DNA from: JADHOX01 sp038120515
Lineage (GTDB): Bacteria > Pseudomonadota > Alphaproteobacteria > Rickettsiales > JABIRX01
Direction: 5' to 3'
Assembly (NCBI GenBank): GCA_038120515.1
Contig: JAYOLW010000028.1
Span: 1 to 11,607, forward strand
DNA length: 11,607 nt
This document shows, piece after piece, positions 1 to 6,292 of the stretch; positions within the stretch are counted from its first letter, which is position 1; the number at the start of each line of letters is the position of its first letter. Made by a program: the position numbers and the translations under genes. The notes under the pieces were generated by a model. It did not search any database, was not told the DNA's origin, and saw nothing but the letters and a program-made list of their open reading frames with translations.

Positions 1-1221
1 CTGCATTTGCATTTATTGCTTTTTATTGCTTTGATTCAACTACTGCCTCTTAGTTTAGCATTATCAAATGTTATTTTAATACCAATTGAAAAACATACAC
101 AATCAAGATTCTATGAAGAAGCTAAAGCCATTTTAGCAAAGAATAAACCAAAGATTATTGCAATTACTGGTTCTTATGGCAAGACCTCCACTAAATATAT
201 ATTAAATCATATTTTAGCCAGTAATGTAAAAACCTTAGCAACACCAGGAAGCGTTAATACAGTTATGGGAATTGTGCGAATTATTCGTGAGCAGTTAAAG
301 CCAGAACATAAATATTTTATTGTTGAAATGGGTGCCTATGGAATAGGCTCGATAGACAGATTATGCAAATTAGCACCGCCTTTACATGGCATTATTACAG
401 CTGTTGGTGTTGCCCATCTTGAGCGTTATAAAAAAGCAGAAAATGTAGCAAGAGCTAAATTTGAATTATCAAATTATGTTGCTAATAATGTTGGATGTTT
501 AGTGTTAAATATCGATAAAATTAAGCCTGAATATATCCAGAACTATAACAAAGTTAAGGCTAATTATAGTTTCACTGTAGGCCAAAATGATAATGATGGT
601 TATATTATTAAAAATCCACAAAACACCATAGCTGGAGTTAGGTTTGAGCTCATTCATGAAGGTCAGCATTATTATGTTGCTGCACCAATTTACGGCTTGA
701 TGCAAATTGAAAATATTGCGTTAGCTTTTGTTTTGGCTCTTAAGATTGGTATTAAGCCCGATACAATAATTGCAAGCCTTAGTAAATTACCACAAATTAA
801 ACATCGCTTAGAAGTTAAAAAACTAGCTGATAACATTATCATTGATGATGCTTATAATTCAAATCCAGATGGATTTAAGGCAGCTTTAGATGTTGTTGAA
901 ATGTTTGGCTCTGAAAACAAAAATGCTCGGAAAATTGTTGTTACTCCTGGTATGGTAGAAATCGGCGAGGATCATGATATTGAGCATCGCAAATTAGGCC
1001 AAATTATTGCAGAGAAATGTGATGTTCTGGTCGCAATTTTACCTGAGCGAATACAAAGTCTCATTCAAAGCTTTAAAGCAAACTCAAATGGTAAGATATT
1101 AATGCAATTTAATGATTTTAAATCAGCTAAAGCTTGGCTTGATCAAAATGCTCAATCGGGGGATGTCATCTTGTTTGAAAATGATCTACCAGATATCTAT
1201 GAATCAAAAATTCGTTTTTAA
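1..1221 (+). CDS. Mur-ligase family protein, MurF-like with hydrophobic N-terminus (5' partial)
   Basis: ATP-dependent amide ligase of the Mur ligase family, closest in motifs to MurF, which adds D-Ala-D-Ala to the UDP-MurNAc peptide. The frame is open from base 1, so the true start lies outside the window; the TTG at base 7 is only the first possible start inside it. Numbering from that TTG: hydrophobic stretch at about 2-27 (a probable membrane helix), then a PIE motif at 26-28, P-loop GSYGKTSTK at 55-63, EMGAYG at 107-112, AHLERY at 136-141, HRLEV at 266-270 and DDAYNSNPDGF at 280-290. The central ATPase and C-terminal domains are complete, ending at TAA 1219-1221. Canonical MurF carries a soluble substrate-binding domain before the P-loop; here that space holds a membrane segment and a short linker. 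Similar membrane-associated Mur ligases exist in other phyla, with uncertain substrates. Family assignment is secure; the exact substrate is not. Confidence 0.88.
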   Translation: MHLHLLLFIALIQLLPLSLALSNVILIPIEKHTQSRFYEEAKAILAKNKPKIIAITGSYGKTSTKYILNHILASNVKTLATPGSVNTVMGIVRIIREQLKPEHKYFIVEMGAYGIGSIDRLCKLAPPLHGIITAVGVAHLERYKKAENVARAKFELSNYVANNVGCLVLNIDKIKPEYIQNYNKVKANYSFTVGQNDNDGYIIKNPQNTIAGVRFELIHEGQHYYVAAPIYGLMQIENIALAFVLALKIGIKPDTIIASLSKLPQIKHRLEVKKLADNIIIDDAYNSNPDGFKAALDVVEMFGSENKNARKIVVTPGMVEIGEDHDIEHRKLGQIIAEKCDVLVAILPERIQSLIQSFKANSNGKILMQFNDFKSAKAWLDQNAQSGDVILFENDLPDIYESKIRF

Positions 1222-1225
1222 GAAT

Positions 1226-1519
1226 CTACTTATCATTACTATAAAAGCATTTATCTAGTAAGTATTTAAAAAGGCTTTCCATAGTTAGAAAATTTGCAGT
1301 GTAAACAACAAATTGACCAGATTTTTTAGACTTAACCAAACCGCAACTCTCAAGATTTGCTAAGTGAAAAGACATAGTGTTTTGGGCTATTGAGGTTTTT
1401 TTGCTAATTGCGCCAGCAGTTATGCCTTCATTACCTGCCTCAATAATTGATTGAAAAGCCTTCATTCTATTTTCTTGGGCAAGAGAGGCAAGAACTTTTG
1501 TGGCTTGGGGTATATTCAT
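1226..1519 (-). CDS. ArsR/SmtB-family winged-helix repressor
   Basis: Small (97 aa) DNA-binding regulator. Helix-turn-helix and wing span about residues 33-75: an ISKKTSIAQNTMSFHL segment (38-53), then an LVKSKKSGQFVVY wing (61-73). The 'SFHL..LE..GLV' pattern marks the ArsR family, whose dimers usually release DNA on binding metal, arsenite or another ligand. The classical ELCVCD metal site in the recognition region is missing. Cysteines occur only at 59 and 91; relatives that I recall end in a Cys-Cys pair near the C-terminus, where this protein has Cys-Phe (91-92). The ligand therefore cannot be read from sequence. The gene converges on the Mur ligase gene with only 4 nt between their stop codons, so it is not in an operon with it. 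No obvious target gene sits beside it; autoregulation is plausible. The ATG has no good Shine-Dalgarno sequence. Confidence 0.85.
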   Translation of the reverse strand: MNIPQATKVLASLAQENRMKAFQSIIEAGNEGITAGAISKKTSIAQNTMSFHLANLESCGLVKSKKSGQFVVYTANFLTMESLFKYLLDKCFYSNDK

Positions 1520-1544
1520 TTTTATTTTTAACTATTTCTACAGA

Positions 1545-1573
1545 TATCTATGGTTACTGATGCTCGAAGTCAA
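1545..1573 (-). promoter_or_regulatory. Candidate promoter of the ArsR-type gene
   Basis: On the minus strand a TTGACT -35 box (plus coordinates 1568-1573) is followed after 17 nt by a TAGATA -10 box (1545-1550). A start of transcription near 1538 would leave a leader of about 20 nt. The 8-bp palindrome AGATATCT (1542-1549) overlaps the -10 box and could be an operator half, consistent with autoregulation. The -35 is good, the -10 matches only 3 of 6. Confidence 0.4.
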
Positions 1574-1705
1574 TATTTTTGTTAATTATTCTACTGAGTG
1601 TTTTAAGGTATGAACCTCTAGCAAATATATACTAATTTCTTTAGTCTTTTAAAGGTTAAATTATAATTTATCAGAATAAATAGTTTTTGCTTTGGAGTTG
1701 ATAAG

Positions 1706-1719
1706 AATTATGTTATAAT
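1706..1719 (+). promoter_or_regulatory. Extended -10 promoter, copy 1
   Basis: AATTATGTTATAAT contains a perfect extended -10 (TG at 1711-1712, one base, TATAAT at 1714-1719). The -35 side is poor: TTGGAG at 1692-1697 with a 16-nt spacer, as expected for an extended -10 promoter. Transcription would start near 1726 and run through the hairpin region; there is no coding frame directly downstream. Confidence 0.5.
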
Positions 1720-1725
1720 CAATTT

Positions 1726-1876
1726 TAGGTTATCTCTTTGATCAAAGGGAAGAACTTTTAGGGGGCTTTATTTATATCATTAATCTTAGTATGCTAAATA
1801 AGGCGGAGACTTAGTTTTAGATTAAATATTGATTTATTAAAAACGCTAAGCTAGATCCAAGCTAATTTGCTAGCAA
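1726..1876 (+). ncRNA. Candidate structured small RNA (unrecognised family)
   Basis: Downstream of the first extended -10 lie successive inverted repeats: CTCTTT/AAAGGG around GATC (1734-1749); a 10-bp pairing with one G-U between GCTTTATTTA (1765-1774) and TAAATAAGGC (1795-1804); a long imperfect hairpin in which CTTAG (1810-1814) pairs with CTAAG (1846-1850) and TAAAT pairs with ATTTA around an ATTG loop (1823-1836); and GCTAG/CTAGC (1850-1854/1870-1874). No frame longer than a few codons follows the promoter. I do not recognise an Rfam-type family and cannot define the 3' end. It could also be only a long leader of the next gene. Boundaries are approximate. Confidence 0.3.
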
Positions 1877-1881
1877 TTTAA

Positions 1882-1895
1882 AATTATGTTATAAT
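1882..1895 (+). promoter_or_regulatory. Extended -10 promoter, copy 2, for the 60-aa gene
   Basis: AATTATGTTATAAT repeats exactly the 14 nt found at 1706-1719, with TG at 1887-1888 and TATAAT at 1890-1895. Transcription near 1902 would give a leader of about 50 nt before the ATG at 1951. No good -35 is visible. Confidence 0.5.
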
Positions 1896-1950
1896 TAAAA
1901 ATGAACAAATCCTAAATGATAATTTGGGAGAATTTATTAAGGTATTCATA

Positions 1951-2133
1951 ATGGGTAGTCAAGAGAGCAATAATGACAAACATAAATTAGTCGATGATAC
2001 AATAGAACAAAAAAGAAAGACTGGGGCACATATCGATTATGATCCAGAGACGGCTGGTTTACAAACATCGCATGCTGATAGAGTTCTTGAGCAGCGTGCT
2101 AATACTGATCAAAATAAAGGGCCGGAAAGATAG
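1951..2133 (+). CDS. Small hydrophilic protein of unknown function (60 aa)
   Basis: I do not recognise this protein. The ATG at 1951 is preferred over an in-frame TTG at 1924 because AAGG (1939-1942) lies 8 nt upstream of it, a proper Shine-Dalgarno spacing, and an extended -10 promoter stands about 55 nt upstream. The product is rich in Asp, Glu, Lys, Arg, Asn and Gln, with one aromatic residue (Tyr) and no cysteine, signal peptide or membrane segment, so it is probably soluble and largely disordered. A weak AT-only hairpin (GTTAA/TTAAC, 2135-2151) followed by a T-rich stretch comes right after the stop. The 178 nt to the next gene show nothing else. Promoter, ribosome site and stop agree, but shortness and lack of homology leave doubt. 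Confidence 0.55.
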   Translation: MGSQESNNDKHKLVDDTIEQKRKTGAHIDYDPETAGLQTSHADRVLEQRANTDQNKGPER

Positions 2134-2311
2134 TGTTAATCTATATTTAACTTTAAGTTTTGTATATAAGGATCTCACAAACGTTAATAGGTTTGATAAT
2201 TGGATAATTAGCATTAGATTTGAACATCGATATTTAAAGCGTAATATATTAACAGGTGATGCAAATAAAATTTGTAAATTCTAGTATAAATATAAATAGC
2301 TTAGATAGTTT

Positions 2312-3133
2312 TTAATGGACTGTATAAATATCAATCATTAAAACACATGATTTATTATCATGTGTTAAGTCATAATCAGTTGAGTTATCAGCATTATAAT
2401 CGGTAATATCGCTTGCACAATCTATGCTCAAAGAGTCATCAGACTCATAACCACTGAAGCCCTGAACTGCACCTTTATACGCGATGCCATCATCAATTTT
2501 ATCATCTAATTGCTTAGCAATTCTTGGAGATAAAATGCTAGCTGGAAGTATATATGTTTTGGTTGGATCAGTTGCAACGATACTGGTTCTTAATGCGCCA
2601 ATAAGTAGCACATTATTAGGGCGTTTAAATTCTGGATTATTAGTAAGGTCTTGCAAGCCATATGATATTGTGATATTTGGAAATGAAGCAGATGCAAAAT
2701 AATTATTATTTGCTGTTGGTAGATTTAAGAGATTTGCATAATAAAGATGATTCCATACATTGTGCTCTTCTCTAAAAAAACCTTCGGTACTACCAGTAAG
2801 TCCGGCAATTGTAATACCGTTATTTTCAATATCGTAATCACCATTGCCATTACAGGCAGCAATTATTTCAGATTCAGTTAGATCTGCAGAATCATCATCA
2901 CCGCAACCACTTTCACCAAACATAGTATAAGCATTGCTATAGTCGCCAGGGATTGCATTATATGTCAGCTCAAATGTTGCAATTGCTTGTTTTATATCGT
3001 TAATTTCAGCAGATAAACGACTTAATCTTGATTGCGTAAGTAGGGATTGTCCACCTGTTATAACCATAATGAGAAGACTCATAATTACAATTGCAATTGA
3101 TATTTCAACAAGTGAGAAAGCTGATCTATTCAT
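2312..3133 (-). CDS. Type IV pilin-like / pseudopilin protein
   Basis: A 273-aa protein with a class III (prepilin) leader: a five-residue leader, then FSLVEISIAIVIMSLLIMVI as the hydrophobic helix, with Glu at mature position 5 (E10). Prepilin peptidase would cut between A5 and F6; alanine at -1 instead of glycine is unusual. After the helix come a coiled region, the segment AIATFELTYNAIPGDYSNA (50-68), an NGDYDIE patch (98-103), a WNHLYYANLL helix (127-136) and a late D-x-K-I-D-D-G motif (210-216). Four cysteines follow the helix (77, 94, 239, 263), so disulfides in the periplasm are possible. It shares several segments with the pilin-like protein at 9001-9672. No other pilus gene is adjacent. 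The ATG is the only start: upstream codons run into a stop without another start. It could serve a type IV pilus, a type II secretion system or a competence pseudopilus. Confidence 0.8.
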   Translation of the reverse strand: MNRSAFSLVEISIAIVIMSLLIMVITGGQSLLTQSRLSRLSAEINDIKQAIATFELTYNAIPGDYSNAYTMFGESGCGDDDSADLTESEIIAACNGNGDYDIENNGITIAGLTGSTEGFFREEHNVWNHLYYANLLNLPTANNNYFASASFPNITISYGLQDLTNNPEFKRPNNVLLIGALRTSIVATDPTKTYILPASILSPRIAKQLDDKIDDGIAYKGAVQGFSGYESDDSLSIDCASDITDYNADNSTDYDLTHDNKSCVLMIDIYTVH

Positions 3134-3156
3134 ACTTAAAAAAAAGTTTTCTGCAG

Positions 3157-3183
3157 ATTATATAGCTTAAACTCAATATGCAA
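3157..3183 (-). promoter_or_regulatory. Candidate promoter of the pilin-like gene
   Basis: A perfect TATAAT on the minus strand (plus 3157-3162) lies 15 nt from a TTGCAT (3178-3183). The leader would be under 20 nt. The spacer is shorter than ideal. It suggests that the gene can be transcribed apart from the upstream fumC. Confidence 0.35.
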
Positions 3184-3256
3184 TCTTATAGTAAATAACC
3201 AATTAGGACAAAAGCTAAACGCTAAAAATATGGATTTAATCAGCCATTATATTTTA

Positions 3257-4654
3257 TTAACTTTTTGGCCCAATCATATTACTTGGCACAACCCATTGAT
3301 CAAATTGCTCTGCCGTTAATAAGCCAAGCTCAAGAGCTGATTCCTTAAGAGAAATGCCTTTTTTGTGGGCATTTTTAGCAATTTTTGTACTATTATCATA
3401 ACCAATATGCGGGTTAAGTGCAGTTACAAGCATTAATGATCTTTGCATTAATTGATCGATATTTTCTATATTAGCTTTGATACCAACTACACAATTATCG
3501 GTAAATGATACAGCACTATCGCCAATTAATTTAATCGATTGTAACAAGTTATAAATCATTACTGGTTTAAAAACATTAAGCTCAAAATGTCCGTTAGACC
3601 CTGCAATAGTAATGGTTGTATGGTTGCCCATAACTTGAGCTGCAACCATTGTAATAGCTTCACATTGCGTAGGGTTAACCTTACCAGGCATAATTGATGA
3701 ACCTGGCTCATTTTCAGGAAGTGAGATTTCGCCTAGGCCAGATCTTGGACCAGAGCCAAGTAATCTAATATCATTGGCTATTTTCATTAAAGAGCAGGCA
3801 ATAACATTTAAGCTTCCACTCATCTCAACAATGGCATCATGAGCAGCAAGGCTTTCAAATTTGTTTTCTGCTGTAATAAATGGTAGTCCTGTTATTTTAG
3901 CAACCTGAGCTGCAAATTTCTCTGCGAAACCTTTAATAGAGTTAATACCAGTTCCAACTGCAGTTCCACCTTGCGCTAATTTATAAATATTAGGTAGAGC
4001 TTTTTCAATTCGTTCAATACCAAGTTCAATTTGTCTGACATAGCCTGAGAATTCTTGGCCAAGTGTTAAAGGCGTTGCATCTTGAAGGTGAGTTCTACCA
4101 ATTTTAACAATATCTTTAAATTCATCTTGTTTAGCTTTTAGAGCATTGCGAAGTTTAGTAAGGCTTGGAAGTAATTCTTCATTGATTGTCATTGCCGCCG
4201 CAATATGCATAGCTGTTGGGAAGGTGTCATTTGAAGATTGTCCCATATTGACATGATCATTAGGATGAACAGGAGTTTTTGAGCCAATTTCACCACCTAA
4301 GATTTCAATAGCTCTGTTAGAAATTACTTCATTTGAGTTCATGTTAGTTTGGGTTCCAGAACCAGTTTGCCAAACACTTAATGGAAAGTGATCAGCAAGT
4401 TTAAGGCTAATTACTTCATCAGCTGCCTCGGTTATTGCATCGGCAAGTTTACCGTCAAGTACGCCAAGCTCTTTATTGGTAAGAGCTGCAGATTTTTTTA
4501 GAATACCTAAAGCTTTAATCATAGAAACTGGCATTTTTTCGATACCAATTTTGAAATTTATTAATGATCTTTGCGTTTGTGCGCCATAATAGCGATCATT
4601 TGCAACTTCTAAATTACCAAATGAATCTGATTCAATTCTTATTGCTTTAGTCAT
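3257..4654 (-). CDS. fumC: Class II fumarate hydratase
   Basis: Interconverts fumarate and L-malate in the TCA cycle; an oxygen-stable, iron-free cytosolic homotetramer. At 465 aa it has normal family length. Signatures in order: TGSGTQTNMNSNEV (97-110), GQSSND (138-143), GRTHLQDATP (186-195, with the catalytic-site histidine 189) and the fumarase/aspartase loop PGSSIMPGKVNP (317-328, catalytic serine 319). The C-terminal domain is complete. The closest alternative, aspartate ammonia-lyase, is less likely given the fumarase-type spacing and the NGHFELNVFKP segment (354-364). The ATG at 4654 gives the expected N-terminus, without a strong Shine-Dalgarno sequence. A pilin-like gene follows 123 nt downstream on the same strand and ruvC is divergent upstream; neither is functionally related. 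All key residues are present. Confidence 0.96.
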   Translation of the reverse strand: MTKAIRIESDSFGNLEVANDRYYGAQTQRSLINFKIGIEKMPVSMIKALGILKKSAALTNKELGVLDGKLADAITEAADEVISLKLADHFPLSVWQTGSGTQTNMNSNEVISNRAIEILGGEIGSKTPVHPNDHVNMGQSSNDTFPTAMHIAAAMTINEELLPSLTKLRNALKAKQDEFKDIVKIGRTHLQDATPLTLGQEFSGYVRQIELGIERIEKALPNIYKLAQGGTAVGTGINSIKGFAEKFAAQVAKITGLPFITAENKFESLAAHDAIVEMSGSLNVIACSLMKIANDIRLLGSGPRSGLGEISLPENEPGSSIMPGKVNPTQCEAITMVAAQVMGNHTTITIAGSNGHFELNVFKPVMIYNLLQSIKLIGDSAVSFTDNCVVGIKANIENIDQLMQRSLMLVTALNPHIGYDNSTKIAKNAHKKGISLKESALELGLLTAEQFDQWVVPSNMIGPKS

Positions 4655-4674
4655 GATATAAATCTTAAAAATAT

Positions 4675-4711
4675 TTGAGCGTTTTTATAAGCTCAATTTT
4701 ACTAAAAGCAA
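4675..4711 (-). promoter_or_regulatory. Candidate fumC promoter with overlapping dyad
   Basis: On the minus strand TTGCTT (plus 4706-4711) is followed after 16 nt by TATAAA (4684-4689), giving a leader near 25 nt. The inverted repeat TTGAGC/GCTCAA (4675-4680 and 4691-4696) brackets the -10 box and could be an operator. The remaining divergent region to ruvC shows no gene. Confidence 0.35.
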
Positions 4712-4816
4712 TATAGCGATTTGATACTAAAATTTTAATTTCACATAGCTTTCAGGTTTTTGAAAAGTCTTATTCATGCTTTTGAAGTTACTAAGAATAC
4801 AAAGGCTTTGTTGGTT

Positions 4817-4825
4817 TGCTATAAT
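4817..4825 (+). promoter_or_regulatory. Candidate extended -10 promoter for ruvC
   Basis: TGCTATAAT is a perfect extended -10 (TG at 4817-4818, TATAAT at 4820-4825). No -35 is evident. Transcription from here would leave a leader of about 97 nt before the ruvC ATG. Confidence 0.4.
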
Positions 4826-4928
4826 TGCAAATATTATTCTAAATTTCCTTTTTGTAATTCTAACTTCATTCTAGTAAATTGCCAAAGCTGTGTTAGAAAG
4901 AGTTTTATAAGCGTTAATAGCACATAAT

Positions 4929-5384
4929 ATGAGAATAATTGGAATTGATCCAGCCCTAACAAAATCTGGCTGGGCAATAATTGAAAAACAAACAAATCAA
5001 AATCATTATGTGGCATCTGGTATTATAAAAACTGATGCAAAATTACCTTTGGATCATAGGCTTAAATTTATTTATCAGGAGGTAAGCCAAATCCTTAAAG
5101 AGTTTAAACCAGAATATGCAGCAATAGAAGAGACTTTCGTCAATAAAAATGCAGCAACATCATTAAAGCTTGGCTGCGCCAGAGGCTCAATTATTACCTG
5201 CCTTGCTATGCATGAATTAAAAATATCTGAATTCACGCCTAAATATATTAAAAAAGCACTCACTGGTTCTGGCGCTGCAGATAAAACACAAATGATGAAG
5301 ATGATTTCATTGTTACTACCTAAAGCACAGATAAAATATGATGATGAAGCTGATGCTTTGGCAATAGCCCTGGCATTTTTTTAA
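4929..5384 (+). CDS. ruvC: Crossover junction endodeoxyribonuclease RuvC
   Basis: Holliday-junction resolvase that acts with RuvAB in recombinational repair: a dimeric, magnesium-dependent, RNase H-fold nuclease that nicks opposing strands. The 151-aa protein opens with MRIIGIDPALTKSGWAII (catalytic D7), has AAIEETFVNKNAATSLKLG (64-82, catalytic E67) and ends with DDEADALAIALA (138-149), where D139 and D142 complete the acidic tetrad. The TPKYIKKALTGSGAADKTQM stretch (103-122) is the usual basic DNA-binding part. It is shorter than E. coli RuvC (173 aa), which lacks nothing essential here. ruvA and ruvB are not beside it, unlike the common ruvCAB order. The ATG has no clear Shine-Dalgarno sequence, but it gives the expected N-terminus. 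It converges with bolA, with 27 nt between the stops. Confidence 0.95.
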   Translation: MRIIGIDPALTKSGWAIIEKQTNQNHYVASGIIKTDAKLPLDHRLKFIYQEVSQILKEFKPEYAAIEETFVNKNAATSLKLGCARGSIITCLAMHELKISEFTPKYIKKALTGSGAADKTQMMKMISLLLPKAQIKYDDEADALAIALAFF

Positions 5385-5411
5385 TGCTTCATCTCTTGTG
5401 AATGACTGTTG

Positions 5412-5657
5412 TTAATTGATTTCAATTGCTAAAGCGTGAATGATTTTCATTTCATCAGCAAGCGCTTTGTAGATTTTCTGATGTGCTTTTACTTTGGCAA
5501 TATTGGCAAGTTCCGCTGATCTGATTTTAAGTCTAAAATGACTCTCACCACTGCCGTCAAAGCCATTATGTCCTGCATGCATGTGCGATTCATTGATAAC
5601 TTCGAGCTCTTCAATTTTGATGTTATCATGTAATTTATGAATGATTTTTGCTTTCAC
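5412..5657 (-). CDS. bolA: BolA-family protein
   Basis: BolA-like protein of 81 aa. The family pairs with monothiol glutaredoxins to hold a [2Fe-2S] cluster and takes part in iron homeostasis and stress responses. Visible signatures: ESHMHAGH (23-30), GESHFRLKIRS (37-47) with the family's ESHF core, IYKALADEM (62-70) and IHALAIEI (73-80) with the conserved late histidine 74. There is no cysteine, so any cluster ligand would be histidine. The start is GTG (5655-5657): in-frame upstream codons reach a stop within four codons and contain no other start. It follows the tlpA-like gene by 4 nt and lacks a well-placed Shine-Dalgarno sequence, so translational coupling is likely. Family certain; physiological role inferred. 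Confidence 0.92.
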   Translation of the reverse strand: MKAKIIHKLHDNIKIEELEVINESHMHAGHNGFDGSGESHFRLKIRSAELANIAKVKAHQKIYKALADEMKIIHALAIEIN

Positions 5658-5661
5658 GTTA

Positions 5662-6234
5662 TTAAATTAAATCTTCGATTAATTTTTGATTTTCTGGCAA
5701 GGTCCAATCAAGATATCCGGTAATTCTATAATGGATTTGGTAGTCAGAATCAATAATGATGGTGGTTGGAATACCTAGTGAACTTGAGGCTATATAAGAT
5801 AAATTATTGTGATCCATATAGAATTTTAAGCTTAATAAGTTCATTTGATCGAAAAATTGTTTAACTTCATCAAAGTTAGATGAGTCAATTGAGATGGTAA
5901 TGACTTCAATATCATTAGCATATTTTACCTTTAAATTATTAAGCTTGGGCATTTCCTTCAGGCACGGAAGGCACCAGCTAGCCCAGAAATTAACAACCAA
6001 AACTTTATTTTTAAAACCAAATAATGATTTAAGTTCGCGATCAGCATTTAAAAACATTAATTCTGGAGCTTGCTCAGTTGGTTTTAACTTCTCAATTTTA
6101 GCTTTAGGAATGTTATCAGCTGCTTGTTCACTTATAGGGTTGTATTCGTAAGGATCCTTTGCTGCAAAATTATAGGCAATTACAGCAATGACAGCTAGAA
6201 ATGTCAGTAATAAAAGAATTTTCTTTAGTTGCAT
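5662..6234 (-). CDS. tlpA: TlpA/ResA-type membrane-anchored thioredoxin-fold protein
   Basis: Periplasm-facing thiol-disulfide oxidoreductase of 190 aa. An uncleaved-looking N-terminal helix (about 5-22) would anchor it in the inner membrane. The thioredoxin domain runs from about 55 to 190: NFWASWCLPC (82-91) with active-site cysteines 88 and 91, and the cis-proline loop GIPTT (154-158, P156). Family members reduce cytochrome c haem-site cysteines or deliver electrons for cytochrome oxidase copper-site assembly; which role applies cannot be read here. It is divergent from argH across 58 nt, a neighbourhood I recall from Alphaproteobacteria where tlpA adjoins argH. bolA follows directly. The WCLPC dipeptide is Leu-Pro, not the Val-Pro or Glu-Pro of several well-studied members. 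No strong Shine-Dalgarno sequence. Confidence 0.9.
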   Translation of the reverse strand: MQLKKILLLLTFLAVIAVIAYNFAAKDPYEYNPISEQAADNIPKAKIEKLKPTEQAPELMFLNADRELKSLFGFKNKVLVVNFWASWCLPCLKEMPKLNNLKVKYANDIEVITISIDSSNFDEVKQFFDQMNLLSLKFYMDHNNLSYIASSSLGIPTTIIIDSDYQIHYRITGYLDWTLPENQKLIEDLI

Positions 6235-6292
6235 TGGAAAAAATTTTAACTATGTTTCAGGCCATATCTAAGGTAAATAAACAAATATTTCA

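Larger units (their letters stand above)
1520..1950. other. 431-nt gene-free region with promoters and hairpins
   Basis: No reading frame of any length is convincing here. The left part holds the probable ArsR promoter and a perfect 14-bp palindrome TAAATTATAATTTA (1657-1670). The middle and right parts hold two identical extended -10 elements and a set of inverted repeats between them, described separately. I see no tRNA, riboswitch consensus or CRISPR repeat. The stretch is strongly AT-rich, so chance palindromes are likely and weight should rest on the longer ones. Confidence 0.7.

Noticed and set aside
7..9. TTG at 7 as the true start of the Mur ligase
   Set aside because: The frame is open to base 1 and the hydrophobic segment appears to be cut by the window edge; the gene continues upstream.
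1726..1900. tRNA, 6S RNA or a known riboswitch in the hairpin region
   Set aside because: No T-loop consensus, no cloverleaf, no closing stem with central bubble typical of 6S, and no riboswitch core that I recognise.
1924..1950. TTG at 1924 as the start of the small hydrophilic protein
   Set aside because: The ATG at 1951 has an AAGG at correct spacing, which lies inside the putative longer coding part; TTG has none.
2039..2284. Open frame of 81 codons on the plus strand
   Set aside because: Overlaps the 60-aa gene in another frame, lacks a ribosome site, and its composition is that of translated AT-rich intergenic DNA.
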